Position numbers and translations under genes: made by a program
Part shown: positions 52,732-62,736 of the stretch, in pieces
How the letters are laid out: every line of letters begins with the position of its first letter
Numbering within the stretch: position 1 is the stretch's first letter
The notes under the pieces: generated by a model
The model's input: the letters and a program-made list of their open reading frames with translations, nothing else
Database searches by the model: none
What the model was told of the DNA's origin: nothing
Assembly: GCF_014287955.1 (NCBI RefSeq)
Contig: NZ_JACOPD010000003.1
Coordinates: 62,001-126,000 of the forward strand
Direction: 5' to 3'
Source: Lachnospira hominis (ex Liu et al. 2021)
Lineage (GTDB): Bacteria; Bacillota; Clostridia; Lachnospirales; Lachnospiraceae
Length of the DNA: 64,000 nt

Positions 52732-54342
52732 TTATTTATTTTCCTGATAATCAAGAGCTGCTTTGATAAATCCTCTGAAAAGCGGATGTGGTCTGTTAGG
52801 ACGAGACTTTAATTCAGGATGTGCCTGAGTTGCAAGGAACCATGGATGTGAAGGAATTTCAACCATCTCAACGATTCTTCCGTCAGGAGAAATACCTGAA
52901 AGCTTCATGCCGTTTTCTGTAAGAACTTTTCTGTAATCATTATTAACTTCATAACGATGACGATGACGCTCATGAATCTGCTCTTCACCATAAAGCTCGT
53001 AAGCCTTGCTTGTTTTATCAAGAACACAAGGATAAGAGCCAAGTCTTAATGTGCCACCGATATCATCAATGCCTTCCTGATCAGGCATAAGATGAATTAC
53101 AGGGTGTGTAGTATCCGGTTTTAATTCAACGCTGTGTGCATCTGTATAACCGATTACATCTCTTGCAAATTCAACGATAGATAACTGCATTCCGAGGCAG
53201 AGACCAAGGAATGGTACATTGTGTTCTCTTGCATAGCGGATTGCCTGAATCTTGCCTTCAATACCTCTGTCGCCGAAACCACCAGGAACAAGGATTCCTG
53301 ATACATCGCCAAGAATTTCAGCTGCATTTTCAGCTGTAACAGTTTCTGAATCAACCCATTTGATAGTTACATCAGCTGAATTGTATACACCGCCGTGCTT
53401 TAATGCTTCGACTACACTGATGTAAGCATCGTGAAGCTGTATATATTTACCAACAAGGGCAACAGTAACTTTCTTTGTAGGATTTTTCCATGCTTTACAC
53501 ATTGCACGCCATTCGTCAAGATCCGGTTCTGGACAGTCAAGCTGGAGACATTCACATGCAACCTGTGCAAGGTGTTCATCTTCCATTGCAAGTGGTGCAT
53601 CATAAAGAATTTCAACATCAAGATTCTGAAGTACGTGTGACTTAGGTACGTTACAGAATAAAGCAATCTTATCCTTAATTCCAGGTTCAAGAGGATGCTC
53701 AGTACGGCATACAAGAATATCCGGCTGGATACCCATTCCCTGAAGTTCTTTTACACTTGCCTGTGTCGGCTTTGTCTTCATCTCACCTGAAGCCTTGAGG
53801 TAAGGTATGAGAGTAACGTGACAAAGGATAGCATTCTCACGTCCTACTTCGTGCTGGAACTGACGGATTGCTTCAAGGAAAGGCTGGCTTTCGATATCAC
53901 CTACAGTACCACCGACTTCGATGATGGCAATCTTAGTTTTATCATCTGAGTAGTCGCGGTAAAATCTGCTTTTGATTTCGTTAGTGATATGAGGAATAAC
54001 CTGAACAGTGCCTCCACCAAAATCACCGCGGCGTTCTTTCTGAAGAACTGACCAATAAACCTTACCTGTAGTTACGTTAGAATTTTTATTAAGACTTTCG
54101 TCAATGAATCTTTCATAATGTCCGAGGTCAAGGTCAGTCTCGGCTCCATCATCGGTAACAAATACTTCACCATGCTGAATAGGATTCATGGTGCCTGGGT
54201 CGATATTGATATATGGATCAAACTTCTGCATAGTTACTGAAAAACCGCGGGCTTTCAATAAACGTCCTAATGACGCAGCAGTTATTCCTTTTCCAAGTCC
54301 TGAAACGACACCACCGGTGACGAATACATATTTTACGGGCAT
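52732..54342 (-). CDS. pyrG: CTP synthase
   Basis: PyrG converts UTP to CTP with ATP and glutamine. ATG at 54342 follows GGAGGAAATA and gives 536 residues starting [19 protein letters not shown], the family's invariant start; an upstream ATG at 54354 adds five residues. The synthase domain carries [21 protein letters not shown] in the expected place (cited as DPYIN and GTMNP-QHGEVFV). The glutaminase domain has the nucleophile Cys in [10 protein letters not shown] and His/Glu in [10 protein letters not shown]. It is a single gene reading away from ftsH. Confidence 0.97.
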   Translation of the reverse strand: MPVKYVFVTGGVVSGLGKGITAASLGRLLKARGFSVTMQKFDPYINIDPGTMNPIQHGEVFVTDDGAETDLDLGHYERFIDESLNKNSNVTTGKVYWSVLQKERRGDFGGGTVQVIPHITNEIKSRFYRDYSDDKTKIAIIEVGGTVGDIESQPFLEAIRQFQHEVGRENAILCHVTLIPYLKASGEMKTKPTQASVKELQGMGIQPDILVCRTEHPLEPGIKDKIALFCNVPKSHVLQNLDVEILYDAPLAMEDEHLAQVACECLQLDCPEPDLDEWRAMCKAWKNPTKKVTVALVGKYIQLHDAYISVVEALKHGGVYNSADVTIKWVDSETVTAENAAEILGDVSGILVPGGFGDRGIEGKIQAIRYAREHNVPFLGLCLGMQLSIVEFARDVIGYTDAHSVELKPDTTHPVIHLMPDQEGIDDIGGTLRLGSYPCVLDKTSKAYELYGEEQIHERHRHRYEVNNDYRKVLTENGMKLSGISPDGRIVEMVEIPSHPWFLATQAHPELKSRPNRPHPLFRGFIKAALDYQENK

Positions 54343-54586
54343 TATTTCCTCCATTCTGCCGGGTTGCGGCTGTAAAAAATTGTTATTAAAAATACATTAA
54401 AAATAAATATCCGGCAGCACAAAATAAAACACTACCGGGACAAATCATTTAATATTTAAAACCATTATACAACGAGTCGTTATTAATTTCCACATATTTT
54501 TTCAAAATAAATAGATAAATATATTACAGAGGGGCATGATAAAATTATAAAGTTAGTATAAAATAAGTAAAATTAGTTGTTTTTGA
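54343..54586. other. Intergenic region between pyrG and ftsH
   Basis: No gene is supported. TGCCGG (54357-54362) and CCGGCA (54411-54416) could close a large loop in the pyrG leader. The remainder is AT-rich promoter-type DNA. Confidence 0.45.
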
Positions 54587-54615
54587 TTGATTTATAAAAT
54601 ATTAATCTATATAAT
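54587..54615 (+). promoter_or_regulatory. Probable ftsH promoter
   Basis: TTGATT (54587-54592), 17 bases and TATAAT (54610-54615). Confidence 0.5.
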
Positions 54616-54702
54616 TAAGAAGACAATCATATTATTTTTTGATAATAAACTCAGCAATATACATAAGTGCTGTTTTATTATAAAATTAGAAATGGAGAAT
54701 AT

Positions 54703-57129
54703 ATGGGAAACTGGGAAAATGATAACAGAAATTCCGGCGATAATGTAAATGGCAGACCACTTAATAACGGCAATGGCAGTAATCCGTCACCGGATAATAA
54801 TAATAACCGTAACGGACAGGGGTATGGCGGATATAATCCACAGGGTAACGCCGGCGGTAATGGTTATAACGGCGGATATGGCAATAATGGCGGTAATGGC
54901 TATAACAGCGGTAACAGAGGTTACAACGGAATGCCTAACGGACCGCAGGGAGGACCTAATGGGTATGGACCGGGTAATTATAACAACTATAATAATTACA
55001 ATAATGGACCGGGCAATAACCGCAATAATAATGGCAACAGAGGCGGCGGAAGAAATAATAATAACGAGAAGAAGCCAAAGAACTGGAATACAATAATACT
55101 GCTTACGATAGCATGTGTTGTTACATTTATCGGTATCACATTTCTTAATGGAATGTTAAAGAATGCAACATATAAAGAGATTTCATATTCTGAATTTCTT
55201 AATATGATTGATGAGAACAAGATTTCAAAAGTTAAGTTTGAACAGGATAGAATTATAATAACTCCTTCAGATGATACGATTGAAGATACCGCAATGGGAA
55301 AGATTAAGTACACATATTACACAGCATATATTAATGATGATGAACTTGTGCAGACATTGAAGGAACATTCAGATATTACAATAACAGGTTATATTCCTGA
55401 CTCAAGTTCATCTGTTATAGATTTCCTTCTTGTATATGTACTTCCATTGCTGCTTATGATATTCCTTTTCTCATTCATATACAGAAAGATTGCAAAAGGA
55501 AGCGGTATGATGGGCGGCATGGGTGTCGGCAAAAATACTGCAAAGGTATATGTACAGAAGAAGACAGGTGTTACATTTAAAGATGTTGCCGGTCAGGATG
55601 AGGCAAAAGAATCACTTACAGAGATTGTTGATTTCCTTCATAATCCTGATAAATATGCAAGAATAGGTGCTAAGCTTCCAAAGGGTGCACTTCTTGTAGG
55701 ACCTCCGGGTACAGGTAAGACACTCCTTGCAAAAGCGGTAGCTGGTGAAGCTAATGTGCCGTTTTTCTCTCTTGCAGGTTCAGATTTCGTAGAGATGTTT
55801 GTCGGTGTGGGTGCGTCAAGAGTAAGAGATTTATTTAAAGAAGCACAGAAGCTTGCACCATGTATTATTTTCATTGATGAGATTGATGCAATCGGTAAGA
55901 GTCGTGATTCGAGATATGGCAGTGGAAATGACGAGCGTGAACAGACATTGAACCAGCTCCTTGCTGAGATGGATGGTTTTGATTCATCTAAGGGACTTTT
56001 TATTCTTGCTGCGACTAACAGACCGGAAGTACTTGATAAGGCACTTTTAAGACCGGGGCGTCTTGACAGAAGAATTATTGTAGATAAACCGGATTTAAAG
56101 GGAAGAATAGATACACTTAAGGTTCATTCAAAAGATGTTCTTATGGATGATACTGTTGATTTGGAAGCAATCGGACTTGCGACAAGTGGTGCTGTTGGTT
56201 CAGACCTTGCAAATATGATTAATGAGGCGGCTATTGCAGCTGTCAAGGATGGCAGAAATGTAGTTTCACAGAAAGACCTTTTTGAGGCTGTCGAAGTTGT
56301 AATTGCAGGTAAAGAGAAGAAAGACAGGATTCTTAGCCGTGAGGAAAAGAGAACTGTCGCATACCATGAAGTGGGTCATGCACTTATTACAGCATTAAAG
56401 AAAGATGCTGAACCGGTCCAGAAGATTACTATTGTTCCAAGAACAATGGGTTCACTTGGTTATGTAATGCAGGTGCCTGAGGAAGAGAAGTATCTTATGA
56501 CAAAAGATGAGCTTATGGCAAGGCTTGTCACACTTCTTGGCGGACGTGCTGCAGAAGAGATTGTATTTGATACTGTTACAACCGGTGCATCAAATGATAT
56601 TGAAAAGGCTACACAGATGGCAAGAGCCATGATTACACAGTATGGCATGTCAGAAAAATTTGGTCTTATGAGTCTTGAGACAGTTGAAAACAAGTATCTC
56701 GACGGTAATGCAAGACTTAACTGTTCAGATGAGACAGCAGCCATAATTGATGAAGAAGTAAAAGATTTATTGAAGAGATGTTTTGAAGAAGCTAAACAGC
56801 TTCTTTCAGAAAACAGGGATGTCCTTGATGAAATTGCCAAGTTCCTTTATGAGAAAGAGACAATTACAGGTAAGGAATTTATGAAGATTTACAGAGAAGT
56901 AAAAGGAATTCCGGAACCGGTGGACACAAGTGCAATGTCTAAGTCAGAAAAAGTTGCAGAGAGCGTAACATTTGCAGAAGACGGAAGTTATTCGTCAACT
57001 GTAAGCGGTCCTGTAGATGATTTCTGGGATAATGTTGGAAAAAATAAATCGAACAGCTACGAGAATAATTCTGGAAAACAGGAAGATTCTCAAGATACAG
57101 AAAACACAAAAAACAGTACAAATAATTAA
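54703..57129 (+). CDS. ftsH: Membrane AAA+ zinc protease FtsH with an Asn/Gly/Tyr-rich N-terminal tail
   Basis: FtsH degrades membrane and regulatory proteins. ATG 54703 follows AATGGAGAATAT; the protein has 808 residues, over 100 more than usual. The excess is an N-terminal low-complexity segment (residues 1-127) made almost only of Asn, Gly, Tyr, Pro and Arg (GYNGGYGNNGGNGYN). Helix 1 (about 130-150) and helix 2 (about 237-260) flank the outer domain. AAA+ motifs are GPPGTGKT (about 333), IIFIDEIDAIG and the arginine-finger region RPGRLDRR. The zinc site is HEVGH (His555). A short Ser/Asn-rich C-terminal tail follows. The tail faces the cytoplasm. Confidence 0.95.
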   Translation: MGNWENDNRNSGDNVNGRPLNNGNGSNPSPDNNNNRNGQGYGGYNPQGNAGGNGYNGGYGNNGGNGYNSGNRGYNGMPNGPQGGPNGYGPGNYNNYNNYNNGPGNNRNNNGNRGGGRNNNNEKKPKNWNTIILLTIACVVTFIGITFLNGMLKNATYKEISYSEFLNMIDENKISKVKFEQDRIIITPSDDTIEDTAMGKIKYTYYTAYINDDELVQTLKEHSDITITGYIPDSSSSVIDFLLVYVLPLLLMIFLFSFIYRKIAKGSGMMGGMGVGKNTAKVYVQKKTGVTFKDVAGQDEAKESLTEIVDFLHNPDKYARIGAKLPKGALLVGPPGTGKTLLAKAVAGEANVPFFSLAGSDFVEMFVGVGASRVRDLFKEAQKLAPCIIFIDEIDAIGKSRDSRYGSGNDEREQTLNQLLAEMDGFDSSKGLFILAATNRPEVLDKALLRPGRLDRRIIVDKPDLKGRIDTLKVHSKDVLMDDTVDLEAIGLATSGAVGSDLANMINEAAIAAVKDGRNVVSQKDLFEAVEVVIAGKEKKDRILSREEKRTVAYHEVGHALITALKKDAEPVQKITIVPRTMGSLGYVMQVPEEEKYLMTKDELMARLVTLLGGRAAEEIVFDTVTTGASNDIEKATQMARAMITQYGMSEKFGLMSLETVENKYLDGNARLNCSDETAAIIDEEVKDLLKRCFEEAKQLLSENRDVLDEIAKFLYEKETITGKEFMKIYREVKGIPEPVDTSAMSKSEKVAESVTFAEDGSYSSTVSGPVDDFWDNVGKNKSNSYENNSGKQEDSQDTENTKNSTNN

Positions 57130-57155
57130 AATATGTTTCAGAAAAAGGGGTAATA

Positions 57156-60100
57156 ATGGAATTTACACATTTACATGTCCATACGGAGTATTCGCTTCTT
57201 GATGGTTCAAGCAAGATAAAAGAGATTACATCAAGAGCAAAAGAGCTTGGAATGAAGAGTCTTGCAATAACTGACCACGGAGTAATGTACGGTGTGATAG
57301 ATTTCTACAAAGCAGCAAAAGAAGTTGGCATAAAGCCGATTCTTGGATGTGAGGTATATGTTGCCCCGGGTTCAAGATTTGATAAGCAGCCGGGAGAATC
57401 AGAGAGCAGATATTATCATCTGGTCCTCCTTGCTGAAAATAATACCGGATACAAAAATCTTATGAAAATTGTTTCAAGAGGATTCACGGAAGGATTTTAT
57501 TATAAGCCGCGTGTTGATTATGAAGTGCTGGAGCAGTTTCATGAGGGTATTATCGCATTAAGTGCGTGTCTTGCAGGTGAAGTACAAAGATATCTTGCAA
57601 GAGGCATGTACGAGGCAGGTTGTGAGGCAGCAAAGCGGTATGAAGGTATTTTTGGTAAAGGTAATTTCTTTCTTGAACTGCAGGATCATGGAATCCCTGA
57701 ACAAAAGTATGTCAATCCCCAGTTAATCCGCATGTCGCAGGAATTGGGGATTGATTTAGTATGTACCAATGATGTGCATTATACATATGCACAGGATGCT
57801 GATGCACATGATATTCTTCTTTGTATACAGACAGGTAAAAAAGTTACAGATGAAAACAGAATGAGATATGACGGTGGACAGTATTATCTTAAATCGCCGG
57901 AAGAAATGGCAGAACTGTTTCCGTATGCACCACAGGCTCTTGAAAATACATGCAAAATAGCTGAAAGATGTAATGTTGAGATTGAATTTGGCGTAACAAA
58001 AGTACCGCACTTTGAGGTACCGCAGGGGTTTGATTCATGGACATATCTCAATCATCTTTGTAATGAGGGCATGAAACGAAGATATCCGGATGCAGATGAA
58101 GAAAAAAAGAAGCGTCTTGAGTACGAATTGTCGGTTATTCACAAGATGGGTTATGTAGATTATTTCCTTATAGTATGGGACTATATTAATTATGCAAAGA
58201 CACATGGGATAGCTGTAGGACCGGGAAGAGGTTCAGCAGCGGGAAGCATTGTATCATATTGCCTTGGAATAACAGACATTGACCCGATAAAGTATAGTCT
58301 TATTTTTGAACGTTTCCTTAATCCGGAGCGAGTATCAATGCCCGATATTGACGTGGATTTCTGCTATGAGAGAAGACAGGAAGTTATAGATTATGTAGTG
58401 GAAAAATATGGAAAGGATTGTGTTGTTCAGATTGTAACATTCGGAACGATGGCGGCAAGAGCTGTAATAAAGGATGTTGGACGAGTGCTTGATCTTCCTT
58501 ATGCAATGGTTGATAATATTGCAAAAATGGTACCTAGAGAAATAGGAATAACAATAGATAAAGCAATACAGGAAAATCCGGATTTGCGTAATGCATATGA
58601 AAATGATGCACAGGTCCATGATTTAATTGATAAGAGTAAACGACTTGAAGGATTACCTCGTCATGCGTCAATGCATGCGGCTGGCGTGCTTATAAGCCAG
58701 AAAGCCGTAGATGAGTATGTTCCTGTGGCGACAGGGGCAGACGGTGCTGTAGTGGCACAGTTTGTTATGACAACGCTTGAAGAACTTGGCCTTTTAAAGA
58801 TGGATTTTCTGGGGCTTAGAACACTTACAGTAATTCAGGATGCCGAAAAGCTGGCGAGAAAGAAAAATCCGGAATTTTCAATAGATAATATTAATTATGA
58901 AGATAAAAATGTCTATGACATGATAAGCACCGGTAAATGTGAAGGTATATTCCAGCTTGAAAGTGCGGGAATGAAGAACTTCATGAAAGAATTAAAGCCG
59001 CAGAGCATAGAAGACCTGATAGCCGGAATATCGCTTTACAGACCGGGACCTATGGATTTCATTCCACAGTATATAAAAGGAAAGAATAATCCAGAAGATA
59101 TTACGTATGACTGTCCTATGCTTGAACCGATATTAAAGCCGACATACGGCTGTATTGTATATCAGGAGCAGGTAATGCAGATAGTGCGTGACCTCGCCGG
59201 ATATTCGCTTGGACGAAGTGACCTTGTCCGTCGTGCAATGTCTAAGAAAAAGACGTCTGTCATGGAAAAAGAAAGGCAGAATTTCATATATGGCAATCCG
59301 GAGGAAAATGTACCGGGTTGTATAAGTAATGGAATAGATGAAAAAACGGCTAATAAGATTTACGATGATATGATTGACTTTGCAAAGTACGCATTTAATA
59401 AGTCACATGCGGCATGTTATGCGGTTGTTGCGTATCAGACAGCATATTTAAAGACATATTACCCCGTGGAATTTATGGCGGCTCTTATGACGTCGGTTGT
59501 CGATAATACTGATAAGGTGGCGGGTTATATCTATGCATGCCGTCAGATGAATATACAGATGCTTCCTCCTGACGTAAATACTTCGGATATGGAATTTTCG
59601 GTTGAAGACAATGCGATAAGATTTGGTCTTTCAGCTGTAAAATCGCTTGGAAGACCGACGATAAAAGCTATAATTGATGAAAGAAATAAAAGCCGTTTTA
59701 CAAGTATGCAGGATTTTATAAGCAGATTGTATACTGACTTAAACAAGCGTACGCTCGAAAATCTTATAAAATCGGGGGCGTTTGACACATTTGGAAATAA
59801 CAGACGCCAGATGATGAGCGTGTATGCACGCATGCTTGATAATGAGGCAAAGCAGGGAAAAGATGCGATTTCGGGACAGATGTCGCTTTTTGACCTTGTT
59901 GATGAGAGTGAAAAATCACAATTTGAGATAAAAATGCCGGATGTAAGTGAGTATACAAAGGAAGATATTCTTGCATTTGAAAAAGAAGTGCTGGGAGTCT
60001 ATGTAAGCGGACATCCGCTTGATGAATATGCTGCTATGTGGAAAAAACATATTTCAGCAATGTCCACAGATTTTGAGATTGATGATGAGACAGGTGAGCC

Positions 60101-60596
60101 GAAAGTCAAAGTGGATTCAAAGGCAACAATCGGCGGAATGATTATGGCAAAATCGGTGAAACCTACGAAAACAGGGCAGCTTATGGCATATCTTACAATA
60201 GAGGATTTGGTGGGAACTGTTGAAGTAATTGTATTTCCGAGGACATTTTCGACATATAGGAATATAATAGAAGGAACTGATAAATTATTCATAACAGGCA
60301 GAGTTAATGCTAATGCAGATGAAAATGCGAAGCTTATATGCGAAAGCGTAGTCCCTTTTGAAGATGTTCCGCGAAAATTATGGATAAGATTTGCAAGCGA
60401 GGAAGAATATCTAAAAAAAGCGGCGGATTTAGCGGAAGAATTAAAATATTCAGACGGAAAAGATTCGATTATAATTTACTGCACAAAAGAAAATAAGAGG
60501 ATTGCACTTCCGCAGAGCAGAAACATCAGGATTACACCTGATATTCTGGCATCACTCAGGGCACAGTACGGTATTAAAAATGTTGAAACAACATAG
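57156..60596 (+). CDS. dnaE: DNA polymerase III alpha subunit, DnaE type
   Basis: This is an 1146-residue replicative or lagging-strand polymerase. The N-terminal PHP domain (1-210) starts FTHLHVHTEYSLLDGSS, with the metal-binding histidines retained (HVHTEYS, ITDHGVMYG, NDVHY). The catalytic aspartates are in MPDIDVDFCYERR. PGRGSAAGS and YQEQVMQI are typical of the palm and fingers, and GQMSLFDLVDE near residue 905 matches the clamp-binding motif. An OB-fold follows (about 985-1075). It begins 26 bases after ftsH and likely shares its transcript. Confidence 0.96.
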   Translation: MEFTHLHVHTEYSLLDGSSKIKEITSRAKELGMKSLAITDHGVMYGVIDFYKAAKEVGIKPILGCEVYVAPGSRFDKQPGESESRYYHLVLLAENNTGYKNLMKIVSRGFTEGFYYKPRVDYEVLEQFHEGIIALSACLAGEVQRYLARGMYEAGCEAAKRYEGIFGKGNFFLELQDHGIPEQKYVNPQLIRMSQELGIDLVCTNDVHYTYAQDADAHDILLCIQTGKKVTDENRMRYDGGQYYLKSPEEMAELFPYAPQALENTCKIAERCNVEIEFGVTKVPHFEVPQGFDSWTYLNHLCNEGMKRRYPDADEEKKKRLEYELSVIHKMGYVDYFLIVWDYINYAKTHGIAVGPGRGSAAGSIVSYCLGITDIDPIKYSLIFERFLNPERVSMPDIDVDFCYERRQEVIDYVVEKYGKDCVVQIVTFGTMAARAVIKDVGRVLDLPYAMVDNIAKMVPREIGITIDKAIQENPDLRNAYENDAQVHDLIDKSKRLEGLPRHASMHAAGVLISQKAVDEYVPVATGADGAVVAQFVMTTLEELGLLKMDFLGLRTLTVIQDAEKLARKKNPEFSIDNINYEDKNVYDMISTGKCEGIFQLESAGMKNFMKELKPQSIEDLIAGISLYRPGPMDFIPQYIKGKNNPEDITYDCPMLEPILKPTYGCIVYQEQVMQIVRDLAGYSLGRSDLVRRAMSKKKTSVMEKERQNFIYGNPEENVPGCISNGIDEKTANKIYDDMIDFAKYAFNKSHAACYAVVAYQTAYLKTYYPVEFMAALMTSVVDNTDKVAGYIYACRQMNIQMLPPDVNTSDMEFSVEDNAIRFGLSAVKSLGRPTIKAIIDERNKSRFTSMQDFISRLYTDLNKRTLENLIKSGAFDTFGNNRRQMMSVYARMLDNEAKQGKDAISGQMSLFDLVDESEKSQFEIKMPDVSEYTKEDILAFEKEVLGVYVSGHPLDEYAAMWKKHISAMSTDFEIDDETGEPKVKVDSKATIGGMIMAKSVKPTKTGQLMAYLTIEDLVGTVEVIVFPRTFSTYRNIIEGTDKLFITGRVNANADENAKLICESVVPFEDVPRKLWIRFASEEEYLKKAADLAEELKYSDGKDSIIIYCTKENKRIALPQSRNIRITPDILASLRAQYGIKNVETT

Positions 60597-60669
60597 TTGA
60601 AATACGGACGCGATTGCGGTAATATTATTTTAAGATATTCATAGGAAGAGCAGAAAGGAAGGAGTAGTT

Positions 60670-61644
60670 ATGGCAAAGGAAATAAAAACAATTGGTGTTT
60701 TAACAAGCGGTGGTGATGCACCGGGAATGAATGCAGCGATAAGAGCTGTTGTCAGAACTGCACTGAACAAAGGGCTTAAAGTTAAAGGCATACAAAAAGG
60801 ATATAATGGTCTTATTAATGATGAAGTTATAGACATGGATAAGAAGAGCGTTTCTGATATTATCCAGAGAGGCGGAACTATTCTTTACACAGCAAGATGT
60901 CTTGAGTTTATGACTGCAGATGGACAGAAAAAGGCAGCAGAAGTATGCAAAAAACACGGCATTGATGGCATAGTTGTAATTGGCGGTGACGGCTCATTTC
61001 GAGGTGCACAGAAGCTTGCTGAGAATGGTGTCAACACGATTGGACTTCCGGGAACAATTGACCTGGATATAGCATGTACTGATTACACAATAGGATTTGA
61101 TACAGCTGTAAATACTGCCATGGAAGCTATTGATAAAATTCGTGATACATCTACATCACATGAAAGATGTAGTATTATTGAAGTAATGGGTAGAAATGCA
61201 GGTTATATAGCACTCTGGTGTGGTATTGCCAATGGTGCAGAAGATATTCTTCTTCCGGAAAGATATGATAATGACGAGCAGGCTATTATTAATCATATTA
61301 TTGAAGGACGTAAGAAAGGCAAGAAACATCATCTTATTATTAATGCTGAAGGTATAGGCCACTCAACAGGTATGGCAAGACGTATTGAGGCAGCAACAGG
61401 CATTGAGACAAGAGCTACTATACTTGGTTACATGCAAAGAGGTGGTTCTCCGACATGTAAGGACAGAATGTATGCATCTGTAATGGGCTCATATGCAGTT
61501 GATCTGCTTGTTGAAGGCAAGAGCAACCGTCTTGTTGCATACAAGAATGGCAAATTCGTTGATTTTGATATAGACGAAGCACTTGCAATGAAGAAAGATA
61601 TTAATGAGTACGAATTTAATATAAGTGCACTGCTTTCAAAGTAA
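60670..61644 (+). CDS. pfkA: ATP-dependent 6-phosphofructokinase
   Basis: PfkA phosphorylates fructose 6-phosphate in glycolysis. The 324-residue protein has the ATP site GVLTSGGDAPGMNAAI, GGDGSFRGAQKL (Gly after GGD indicates ATP rather than pyrophosphate use), the catalytic PGTIDLDIACTDYTIGFDTA, EVMGRNAGYIAL and the C-terminal sugar-phosphate motif LGYMQRGGSPTCKDR. The catalytic loop reads TIDLD where most bacterial enzymes have TIDND; the two aspartates are kept. AAGGAAGGAG precedes ATG. It lies 73 bases after dnaE. Confidence 0.95.
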   Translation: MAKEIKTIGVLTSGGDAPGMNAAIRAVVRTALNKGLKVKGIQKGYNGLINDEVIDMDKKSVSDIIQRGGTILYTARCLEFMTADGQKKAAEVCKKHGIDGIVVIGGDGSFRGAQKLAENGVNTIGLPGTIDLDIACTDYTIGFDTAVNTAMEAIDKIRDTSTSHERCSIIEVMGRNAGYIALWCGIANGAEDILLPERYDNDEQAIINHIIEGRKKGKKHHLIINAEGIGHSTGMARRIEAATGIETRATILGYMQRGGSPTCKDRMYASVMGSYAVDLLVEGKSNRLVAYKNGKFVDFDIDEALAMKKDINEYEFNISALLSK

Positions 61645-61731
61645 AATTGTGCAGATTTGTCAAATAATAATGCATAATATGTGCAGCAGTGGTTTTAAGA
61701 CTTTAATATAAAAAGTAAACAGGAAAAATAT

Positions 61732-62526
61732 ATGATAACAAGTACAGGAAGTTCACAGGTTAAACGTGTAATCCAGCTTCAGAAGAAGTCAAAAATAAGA
61801 AAAGAAAACAGGCAGTTTGTTGTCGAGGGTGTCAAGATGGTGTGTGAAGCACCATTTGACCGTATTGAAAAAATATATATGTCAGAAAGATTTGCAACTG
61901 ACAATGAGGATTTTGTCAAGAAACTTGGAATGAGTGATGACAAAGTTGAGACAGTTGCAGATAACGTATTTGCACATATGTCTGATACACAGACTCCGCA
62001 AGGCGTTATGGCTGTTATTAATATGAAAGAATACAGTGTTGATGATATTATCAAAGCCGGTTCTGACAGAAAACCTCTTATAATAGCAATAGAAAATCTT
62101 CAGGATCCCGGCAATCTCGGAACTATAGTAAGAATGGCTGAGGGAGCCGGTGTCACTGGCATTGTGATAAGTTCTAATGCCGTTGATATATATAATCCAA
62201 AGACGATACGTTCAACTATGGGGTCAATATACAGAGTTCCGTTTGTTTATGCTGCTGATTTTATAGGTGCAATTGAACTGATGAAAAAGAACGGAATTAA
62301 TGTTTATGCGGCTCATCTTGACGGAAGTTGTGAGTATACGGAGGCTGATTATACAAAGTCAAGTGCATTTCTTATTGGAAATGAAGGCAATGGACTTACT
62401 GATGCGGCTTCTAAGGCTGCAGATAATCTTATAAAAATCCATATGGAAGGTAAGGTTGAATCGTTAAATGCTGCAATAGCCTGTACAGTGCTTACATATG
62501 AAGCTATGCGTCAGAGACGGAGTTAA
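61732..62526 (+). CDS. SpoU/TrmH-family RNA methyltransferase
   Basis: This 264-residue SPOUT-fold enzyme methylates ribose 2'-O of rRNA or tRNA using S-adenosylmethionine. The N-terminal substrate-binding part is KRVIQLQKKSKIRKENRQFVVEGVK-like (cited as QFVVEGVKMV). The knot motifs are IAIENLQDPGNLGTIVRMAEG (motif 1, cited in parts), FLIGNEGNGLT (motif 2) and IHMEGKVESLNAAIA (motif 3). The exact RNA target is unknown. AGGAAAAAT precedes ATG. A terminator follows. Confidence 0.92.
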   Translation: MITSTGSSQVKRVIQLQKKSKIRKENRQFVVEGVKMVCEAPFDRIEKIYMSERFATDNEDFVKKLGMSDDKVETVADNVFAHMSDTQTPQGVMAVINMKEYSVDDIIKAGSDRKPLIIAIENLQDPGNLGTIVRMAEGAGVTGIVISSNAVDIYNPKTIRSTMGSIYRVPFVYAADFIGAIELMKKNGINVYAAHLDGSCEYTEADYTKSSAFLIGNEGNGLTDAASKAADNLIKIHMEGKVESLNAAIACTVLTYEAMRQRRS

Positions 62527-62582
62527 TGACATTAATTTGTAAATATTTTAGAAATATAAAAAAATAATAAATTTTTAAGATA

Positions 62583-62612
62583 AGGGCTTCCAAAACACGT
62601 GGAAGCCCTTGT
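62583..62612 (+). terminator. Terminator after the RNA methyltransferase gene
   Basis: AGGGCTTCC and GGAAGCCCT pair across AAAACACGT, followed by TGTTTTAT. Confidence 0.82.
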
Positions 62613-62634
62613 TTTATGCCATTTTTTAACAGAT

Positions 62635-62663
62635 TTGACAAAGAAGCGTAACTTTGCTACAAT
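62635..62663 (+). promoter_or_regulatory. Promoter of the SleB-type hydrolase gene
   Basis: TTGACA (62635-62640), 17 bases and TACAAT (62658-62663): a near-consensus promoter. Confidence 0.75.
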
Positions 62664-62668
62664 ACATC

Positions 62669-62695
62669 TGTAACAAAATGTAACAATTCCGTAAC
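62669..62695 (+). promoter_or_regulatory. WalR-like TGTAAC repeats in the leader
   Basis: TGTAAC occurs at 62669 and 62679, and CGTAAC at 62690. The last two start 11 bases apart, the spacing of the WalR/YycF box (TGTWAH-N5-TGTWAH), with one mismatch. An inverted pair AACAAAATGT/ACATTTTGTT overlaps (62672-62703). Confidence 0.4.
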
Positions 62696-62736
62696 ATTTT
62701 GTTTAGGCATAACAAATGCCGGAAAGGGAAAGCTTT

